This document shows positions 57,090-64,000 of a stretch of DNA of 64,000 nt, one piece after another. The notes under the pieces were generated by a model, which was given only the letters and a program-made list of their open reading frames with translations, did not search any database and was not told the origin of the DNA. The DNA comes from Nothopassalora personata (lineage: Eukaryota; Ascomycota; Dothideomycetes; Mycosphaerellales; Mycosphaerellaceae): assembly GCA_033816765.1 (NCBI GenBank), contig CM066299.1, positions 310,001 through 374,000 on the forward strand. Reading direction: 5' to 3'. Position 1 is the stretch's first letter, and the number at the start of each line of letters is the position of its first letter. The translations under genes were made by a program, and so were the position numbers.

Positions 57090-58905
57090 GCCAGTGAAGT
57101 GCGAGTACTACGCCTATGAATCCAGACAACGGCGAAGAACCGCCCCAAGGATATCTGCAGCATGTCGACCTCTCGACGCATACCATCGCGTCGTACGAGA
57201 GTACCTGATATCGCTGGGCGCGCAATCCTCTGACTGCCACTCTAAATCTTCCTGAGTAACCACTGCATATACCAAGACGGCTACACTGGCTCCGCGGCAA
57301 CCTCGGCACCTCTCACAGGTTCTCAGGTTATGGATTGACTCGGTTTACATCAACCAGGACGACACATCTGATGGCGGGCATCGATTCGGCCTCTTGTAAA
57401 AGGTCTACAGTCTTGCCACGCAAATCTCATATATCCTGGCGAGGATGATTGCATTGTGGACTAGGCGTTACGGGCTATCGTTGTGCTGGACTATGGGATC
57501 CGCCGAGCGACTAATGACTTCACCGCATTTGACAGGACGTTGCGGTCGTGGGGGGAAACATATCCGAGAGCTCTTATACCACGTTCCCCAGTAACGCCAA
57601 TCTTGCCGCCGTGCAGAAGCTTCTAAGGCATCCATGGTTCCGGCCTCTATTTGCCTTTCAGGAGGCAGCACTCCTTCGCTAAAACCACTTGCTTCTGCGG
57701 AGCCTACACAGTGCCCCTCGAGGACATCTGGCGAGTTGTGACTTGGTTTTGCCAAAGGCAGTTCGGCCTGCCTAGGCCGAGACTGTCTGATCAAGGCTTA
57801 CCCATCCTAACGACACTATTCAATGCTACTGATACGCCACTCCGATGGATGCCTGATGCGTTCCTGGACGTCGCATCTAGAATTACGCCTAGTGGCCTCT
57901 CTACTCTGATGCGTGCTTTGCAAGAGTTCCAGTCAGCCAAGTCGAGAGATCATGTATATGTGGTGCTCGGTCTCCACCGCCGCTTCTGCCCAAATGAGGC
58001 GCCGCTCTTGCCACAACCACCGTACGAGAAGTCATCGCTCGTGTCTTTGTGGAGACCACGCCACTGTGCATGAACGGGGAAGAAGTCGCCCAATCCTCGG
58101 CAATACAGCAGACATCGGTAGGCACAATATAATCTGCTCAGCTGGGCCGTCTATTGGGACTGTGTGTTGATATGACACTCGACGACCCGTACTTTGCGCC
58201 GCACTTCGTGGCGAACGCCAATACCGAGGGCATACATTCTAGACGCACCGGATTTCTCCCCTTAGACATTATCTCTGTGAAAGATTTCGTCCTTGACGAC
58301 ATTATTATGCTCAGCGAAGCTTACGACAACTTAAAGTACTGGGCGTAAGCCTTTACGTACCCTAGGAAGACCTGGCTTGCGACTACTTGCTCGCGGGAAC
58401 TATCCACTGTCCATAAGCTAACGCAGGATGATACGGAGACCATTGCAGTGATTCTAATGGCAGAAAACATCTACGGCCAACCTGTCAGTCCTGCTGATGA
58501 GCAAGGATTGAGAGACCTTCTGGACTACTTGAAGACTCTGGACTACTTGAAGACACCACTGTGCATGCATCTTGCCTTCCTATGGTGTGAAAAATCATGT
58601 TCTCAATGTAGCCAGCATCCGACTGTCGACTACCTGCCTCATCTACAGCGATATGACGATATCTCGTGAGCGCAACTACACATCACTGTCTATTCCCAAC
58701 GTCTGGAGTGTGCCTGGGCATACGTCCAGCGACACTTCGATACAGCGACGCCCTCACGATACTCTATAGAGGTAATGTGGCTTTTGTTCTCCGGGACCTT
58801 GGAAGGACGACTGCTGGCCGTTGGTGGGTGAGACGTATGTTCATGGCGTCATGCACGGCGAGGGGATCCGCGATCACATCGAGCGCAATACGTCCGGCCA
58901 AATGT
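57090..58905 (+). pseudogene. HET-domain (heterokaryon incompatibility-like) relic
   Basis: HET-family segments follow each other in changing plus-strand frames: an N-terminal part (QHVDLSTHTIASYES near 57,160), the core LWIDSVYINQDD at about 57,330-57,366, the segment RHPWFRPLFAFQEA (57,628-57,670), FCGAYTVPLEDIWRVVTW (57,694-57,750), RDHVYVVLGLHRRFCPNEAP (57,946-58,005), and the C-terminal hallmark VGETYVHGVMHGEGI at about 58,826-58,870 preceded by LTILYRGNVAFVLRDL. At least four frameshifts and some stops separate them, and no start is clear. Intact HET-domain proteins trigger cell death after fusion of incompatible hyphae. Decay here is by indels rather than by TAG-type RIP stops. Confidence 0.8.
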
Positions 58906-59946
58906 TCACGCTCCGCTGAAATGATTTTCTTTGCCGTTTGGCTGGCATACGTGCAGGGCCTCAGATGATGCACGTTGACTCAGACTATACGCTAAGGTCG
59001 TTCTGGTAGCGAAACATGTTGGGAAGCCGGAGTGATCATTCCATGTGTGATGCAAGTTCGTGTTCCTGGCTTGTCACTGGCAGCTCGCTGTTCTCGGCGA
59101 CCAGCTTGTTGGACTGGAGACAATCTTGTCAACCTATCCTATTGATGTTTCGAGGGGGGCTTCGAAAGCATACGTCTGGCAAGCTATGTATCACGCCACA
59201 CCGTGTCTGATCATAGACTAGCCAGTACAATGCGTCGGAATCGCTTTCAGAGATGTCCATGCAATGACAGCCAGTCGTCTGATTTCTCATTCCCACAGCA
59301 TGGAATAACAGCATCATTGCGAGTACTATAGCATAGAACCCCGGGTGCAGAGCCTGTGCTCATTACTAACGCCCCGCCCACAGCTGGCCGCCTGGCCTGA
59401 GTTGACCTCCTTGAACTGGGTGTGACGGGGTGGAAGTGAATGGCCAGGTGAACACGCAGCTTTTGATCGGGAGTTTCTGTTGGGTCTAGCCGTCGCCACC
59501 CGAAGGCAGCACCATAATGTATGGGATTCACCTACTTAATAAGGTTTGCTAGTACGTTCTATAGCATTCACTCACGCTCCCATATGATTCGTTGCTCACG
59601 CGCACATCTTGGCGCAAAGGGTATATAAGGGCACGCTTATTCACTTGTAGATAGCAATGACAAGGACAAGCAATACACAGGCCATCGCAAGCAAGCTCGT
59701 CATTCACTCACATCCGCCGCATAACTGGGCTATAGTTGTTGCCATGGTGATCTGCGTCAAAGCGTTCATTGAGCATAGTCTAAGCGCAAGTCTAGTCTGA
59801 CTCTCCTGCACCACTTTCTCCACCTGAACAACAACCTTTCGACGTGGAACAGGTCATGTGCAGTCAGTCTATAAATCATCGGTACGGTTGAGAAGGCGTT
59901 CTCGAGACACAACATAGCGGAGCCTGCTTCGACGCGACTCGACGAC
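58906..59946. other. Intergenic with promoter of the downstream gene
   Basis: No gene is supported here. The last 330 bp contain the TATA box at 59622 and presumably a leader of about 300 nt for the gene starting at 59947. Confidence 0.5.
59622..59629 (+). promoter_or_regulatory. TATA box upstream of F-box-like gene
   Basis: TATATAAG in the context AAAGGGTATATAAGGGCAC lies 325 bp before the start codon at 59947. Confidence 0.5.
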
Positions 59947-61197
59947 ATGCCCAGGGGCTCGAGATCCGGACGTGAAGTCTGCAGGCGTGGACTTCTGAGA
60001 GCCGTGGACGACGGTGCGCCCAAATCTGCGAAAGTGGAGCAGAGAATTGCATCCAACAAGGTCAAAGTGCGCCAGCGATCGCGAAGGGGTAAAATTGAAG
60101 CCGATGACATTTGGGGCATTGAGGGGGTTGAGCTTCCAGAATCTGAAGTTGGGGACGAGGGCGACGAGCTGAACGTCGGAGGCGACTCGACCAATGACTC
60201 TGCCGACAGTACTGCACACCACGTTGACGCTGATGGTGAAGAAGATGCACTTCCACATCCGTTGACAACGTTCATCCAAGAGAATAACTTCAACAGATTT
60301 GGTCGACTCGCCCAGACTAGCCCAGCCGCAAGCAGGCTTCCTCAAGAGCTGATCGACAAGATCGTGGAATTCAACGTGCCCGATGCCCTTGAGACCTACC
60401 GCCGCTGGTCCAAGGGAGGTTACCGCTTGCACATTGTCAACACAGAAGACTTCCGGGATACTGGCACGATGATCTGCATGAAGCCATTCCACACTGAGAC
60501 CCTCCGCCAGATCTCAAGGAAGGTGACGATCTACGTGGACATCTCTGAGCCGAAAGCCGAGCGAGCACAGGCGTGGGGCCGCATGCCACCATCCCTACCA
60601 GAACACATCACCTCGCGCATCCAGCGATTTGAATTTCGCGAGGTCCAACTTCTCGACTTCCGCCCTGTCATTCCCCACACCATCCCAGCCTGGAACGAGA
60701 TCGAGAACGTCAACAGGGGCGAATCAGCGAAACACTTCAATCGCTTCTCCGGCATCTTCGAGCGTCAGCCTGATTACCCTGACATCCTCAAGGTCGTCAA
60801 GATCCGCCGTGAAATGAACACGGCACTCTTCATCCCAGAGCAAGGGACGCCTCAGCAGGTCAACGACTTCATCATGTACCTTCTCAGATGGCGCGGCCCA
60901 CTCATGGTGAAGCAGCTGCCAAACTATGTCCCGCGGCCGAAGAGTGGTGACAAGGACGCCGACCAGAAAGTCTGGGACTCGAAGCGATACCAGAGGCAGA
61001 GGAATAAGATGTTGAAGATGCCCGGTGGGACTCTGGAAGAGTTGCTGGAGAAGTATGGGATGTACGGCGATGATCCAGTGGATTGGATTATGCCTGGGAT
61101 TGGTAGAGTGTTTGAGCCGTTACATCAGGAAGTTGTTGAGATTGCAGAGCAGCTTGAGGGGAAGGGGTGGTGGGTGGAGGATGAGAGATGGCCGTGA
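59947..61197 (+). CDS. Hypothetical protein with F-box-like motif
   Basis: The single-exon frame encodes 416 residues. The start has context GACGACATG and is the first ATG of the frame. Residues 1-50 are basic (SRRGKIEADD at the end), 51-105 are acidic and probably disordered, and residues 129-143 (SRLPQELIDKIVEFN) match the opening helix of an F-box, the part that binds Skp1 in SCF ubiquitin ligases. The rest (about 155-416) is ordinary globular sequence with no recognised repeat. An F-box is usually about 45 residues; only the first half is convincing, so a ubiquitin-ligase adaptor role is tentative. Codon use is normal and there are no RIP-type stops; the gene appears intact. Confidence 0.75.
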   Translation: MPRGSRSGREVCRRGLLRAVDDGAPKSAKVEQRIASNKVKVRQRSRRGKIEADDIWGIEGVELPESEVGDEGDELNVGGDSTNDSADSTAHHVDADGEEDALPHPLTTFIQENNFNRFGRLAQTSPAASRLPQELIDKIVEFNVPDALETYRRWSKGGYRLHIVNTEDFRDTGTMICMKPFHTETLRQISRKVTIYVDISEPKAERAQAWGRMPPSLPEHITSRIQRFEFREVQLLDFRPVIPHTIPAWNEIENVNRGESAKHFNRFSGIFERQPDYPDILKVVKIRREMNTALFIPEQGTPQQVNDFIMYLLRWRGPLMVKQLPNYVPRPKSGDKDADQKVWDSKRYQRQRNKMLKMPGGTLEELLEKYGMYGDDPVDWIMPGIGRVFEPLHQEVVEIAEQLEGKGWWVEDERWP

Positions 61198-61252
61198 TCG
61201 CAGGGCGACAGTCATTCCTGGCAATGTCCGTTAGGCTACAAGTGCTACATGT

Positions 61253-62137
61253 CTATAGGATCGTGCATTCCCTCAGCCGACTCTCCGGCCCCTCGCTACT
61301 GGGCACTAGGACTTGCTGCTCTGTCTGCGCCTGATGATCTCCGCCTGACTGTCCTCTCGCAGGGTGATCTTCTGCTGGCTGTCTCTCAACGCTCTCCTCC
61401 TCGAAACCGGTTCCGTTGACCTGTCGGCCTCGAGCCTCTCCTCTATACATCATGTCCTCCCGAATGGTTACGCCTTGCTCTATGTCCCCTCCGCGGACCG
61501 GAGCTGGAGCGAGGGCTTGAATATCTTTCTGACGGCCGTTGATTACCTTCTTCAAATAAGGTCTTCCCCCAGGACGCCCCCTTTGCGATACAGCGAATAT
61601 TTGTTGTCCCGAGTTGGTCTCAAAGGGCGCCGTTGTAAAGTTCCTTTCTTCTCCTGACCCTACTTCTCCGTTCCCTGCCTTTGGAATCGAGAATTCTGGA
61701 CAACTCTCAATAGAAGCGTGCTGTTGTGCTTGGGAAGGGACGGATTGACTCGTTATAGCTGTTGCAACAGATGTCGTGGTTTATGAGCGGTCGAAATCTT
61801 CAGAAGGTTCAGCTGGTGCCTCTTCTGGACGAGGAGAGACCAGATTGTGATTTGGGGCCGATGAATCTGGCTCTGTAGTCTGGTCAAGGCTTTGCTGGGT
61901 GCATGCACCGGAAGGCCCTGATGGACTTTTACCCTTGAAGAAGGATCTACATCTTGAGACAGGTCGTGGCTCGGTCATGGGGTACGTGAGCGTATCATCA
62001 ATCTTCTTTGGCCAGCTCATGGTCAAGCTCGGCATCTTCAGAACCGACGTGGCCTGGCTCCTGACCGGGGGTGTTAGAATGAGGGAGTATATATTCTGTG
62101 CTTTTGTTTGTCCCGATGTTAGAACAAGGACCCGCAA
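61253..62137 (-). pseudogene. Hypothetical disordered protein, one in-frame stop
   Basis: One minus-strand frame is open from 62137 to 61253 except for a single TAA at 61781-61783, in the context DFDRS-stop-TTTSVATA. On both sides the text has the same style, rich in Ser, Pro, Gln, Glu and Gly (PRPEEAPAEPSEDFDRS before; SGQQIFAVSQRGRPGGRPYL after), so it looks like one protein of about 290 residues. CAA to TAA is a RIP-type change; other explanations are an intron over the stop or a sequencing error. A likely internal start is MSWPKKIDDTLTYP near 62,018. No domain is recognised. Confidence 0.4.
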
Positions 62138-63174
62138 ACATTCTCTTTATGCATTGTTCGAGTCGGAGATAACCAAAAGCGCTTTCTGCCGCAACTGGAA
62201 CGACGAAACAGCCACGCCGAGAAAACGCAACCACATAGGGATCATTCCACCTATAGCATCTAAAAACCGTTCGCGGCTTCCGCTCAAGTGGTCATTTGAA
62301 GGACCTACATTACTCGCTGCAGTCTTCTCCTCTGCGTCTGTGTCCGTGGTGTGCGATCGGACGGAGATGAGCAGTGTCAAGGTGTACAGGTAGGATAGAG
62401 ATTACGGCTTCTTACTCTCGATACGGGTTGTGTACGAACGAGGCAGCAGAAATAAACGAAAAGATCATAGGATCCGCTCGATAGTAGGAGCATAGTGGGA
62501 ACTTTGACCAAAACATCAACCCGAACTTACAGCCATGTGGAGGCAGACCGTGGAGTAGCGAGACAGCACCTTCGAGACAAGATCGAGGTCAAGTAATGGC
62601 CTAATGCCATGCCGGATGCGGCAGGGATTCAAAGGACACAGACCTATAAAATCTGAAGACGCCAAGCTTTTCCCAGAGCGCACTGTCATGTTTTGGTCGT
62701 GTTCATTCTCGATCCACTCCTTGACTCCACTTGACCGGATCCTAACCTCCTTCCGCCTGATTTCCGTTCCCTGTTACTGCCGCAATATAACGCTCCGTGA
62801 TCATCCAACGTACTATCATCCACATTAGTATTGGTCCTGAGACACCAACACTTCAAAGCATCGCAAAAGTCTCGGCTACCTGATCTGACATGTTGCACGA
62901 TTTCAATCGTCGATGTCCATCCTGTCATTGCCGTCATCACGCTCTGCTACATTTATCTCTTGTACATATCTCAGCTTCGTTTGTCTCCCTTCTGATCCGG
63001 GCGCCCCTCGAGGTCTTCCTCACACGCCTCCGCATACCAACATCTTGCTTCTCCGCTTCACGCCAGTCGTGAATCATCTCTTGGCGTAGTGTAGCCTTGC
63101 TCTCCCAGGTTAGGAACGAACGATACCGAGCAATTTTAAGGAGAATGTCGCCCCAGACGACAAGGTAGAGGACT
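62138..63174. other. No supported gene
   Basis: Short open frames occur on both strands without domains. I see no repeats and no RIP signal. Confidence 0.45.
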
Positions 63175-63771
63175 TTACCCTGCTACCTCGCAAACCCATG
63201 ATTCCCAGGATGCCCCAATCTTCGTCTCGCTCATTGACGAGTAGAATTGCCTCGTGGGGACGTTGTCAGACTCTTTCGACTTCACAATGTCCCGCCATGC
63301 GTTCCGCTGCAATGCTGCTTCTTCCACCCACTTGTCTGGCGTGTTGGCGGTGATGCAGTATTCTTTCACTTCCTGCCAGATGAAAGAGCCGAGGTTGGTC
63401 GGTGGCTCTGCTCTGTAGGAGTGCATGCCCTCCAGCTCTTGTACCTCGCGCGCGACTCGACTCATAGACTAGTTGTCCATACGGGCCGTTGGGGCATCTT
63501 GATGATCTTCAGGGCCTTGCTTCAGGTCGTCGTCGATGACCAAGCCCTTGGCAGTGTTGAGCAGCTGCTGGGACACCGGCTTGGCCATCAGGATCATACA
63601 GCTAATCTTTCGGAGTGGGCCGGCCTCCACAGAGTCGATACCCCCGACGCCGATAAGTGCCTTTAAGAACTCAGAAGGTCTCGATATATAGTTATATTCG
63701 TCGGCTCGAGTGTGCGATTTCTCGAGTCGCACCAGAAATTGACACAAGAGATAGCATAAAGGCGCGTTCAA
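63175..63771 (-). pseudogene. Hypothetical fungal protein, broken
   Basis: A minus-strand frame runs from 63771 to the stop at 63175 with one in-frame TAG at 63469-63471 (RMDN-stop-SMSRVAREV). Upstream, in another frame, sequence near 63,740-63,890 reads RDREIIPTERHADDTLFEYE and GELALVERAFMLSL, which could be an earlier exon or a frameshifted part of the same gene. The style (SRPSEFLKALIGVGGIDSVE, then VKEYCITANTPDKWVEEAAL) is that of fungal orphan proteins of about 250 residues. The TAG could be a RIP change of CAG or TGG. The gene may extend beyond the window. Confidence 0.4.
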
Positions 63772-64000
63772 CCAGTGCTAGCTCGCCACATAGGGTTCTG
63801 GGGATTCGCTCGTACTCAAAGAGGGTATCATCGGCATGCCTTTCTGTTGGAATTATTTCTCGATCTCGGAAGTCTCGATGGAGTGGATGCGTGAGGCGGT
63901 AAGGCTCTCGACACCGTCGTCGAGCAATGTTGTTCTTGGCGTGCCATCAGTATTGAATGCGAGTCAGAATGACTTGACAACATCCCTTATTGTTTTCACC

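Overview
The window looks like nuclear DNA of a filamentous ascomycete, probably a dothideomycete (class-level placement is only a guess). The host genes have short GT-AG introns (47, 55, about 50 and 132 nt). They include a fungal secreted NTF2-like protein, a zinc alcohol dehydrogenase, a HET-domain relic and an F-box-like protein. The middle 44 kb carries the signature of repeat-induced point mutation (RIP): dense CA-to-TA and TG-to-TA changes, with most broken codons being CAG or TGG turned into TAG. No rRNA, tRNA or CRISPR array was seen.

Layout. Bases 1-6,940 are a gene-poor flank: one intact two-exon secreted-protein gene (2,562-3,482) and a lightly RIP-mutated leucine-rich-repeat pseudogene (5,486-6,290, minus). 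Bases 6,945-51,280 are a nested pile of transposons whose order can be read from target-site duplications (TSDs). An old, unclassified element or host segment A (6,945-8,618; 16,225-16,708; 21,937-24,127; from 48,243) is interrupted by a Ty1/Copia element (8,624-16,219, TSD GATCG), a minus-strand chromodomain Gypsy element B (16,714-21,931, TSD TTTCT) and a very long minus-strand Gypsy-type element E (24,135-48,235, TSD ATACT). E is itself interrupted by a 2.44-kb non-autonomous element D' (28,034-30,473, TSD ATTCG), a solo LTR (31,337-31,654, TSD CGGAA) and a chromodomain Gypsy element C (33,030-42,528, TSD TAGAG). C carries a 169-bp LTR-like insert in its 5' LTR and an almost unmutated 2.45-kb element D (35,226-37,673, TSD TTAAT). 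An un-RIPed solo LTR of the C family sits in the Copia element (12,217-12,625, TSD AGTAG), and a 529-bp TA-flanked foldback element sits in B.

The most interesting signal is shared by B, C, D and D'. Each carries, between its last sense gene and its 3' LTR, an open frame on the opposite strand. That frame encodes a six-cysteine cluster with Zn(II)2Cys6 spacing followed by a coiled-coil-like tail. In the young element D this antisense gene is intact (190 codons), and D keeps only this gene and gag; pol is gone. D' has the same two-gene plan with a different antisense gene and a different U3, so the antisense gene and U3 appear to move as one block.

Bases 51,280-64,000 return to host-like sequence: the un-RIPed end of a DNA-transposon-like protein relic (to 53,335), an intact four-exon zinc alcohol dehydrogenase (53,509-54,783, minus), a small secreted protein (55,609-55,863, minus), a frameshifted HET-domain relic (about 57,090-58,905), an intact F-box-like gene (59,947-61,197), and two minus-strand reading frames each cut by a single in-frame stop (61,253-62,137 and 63,175-63,771).
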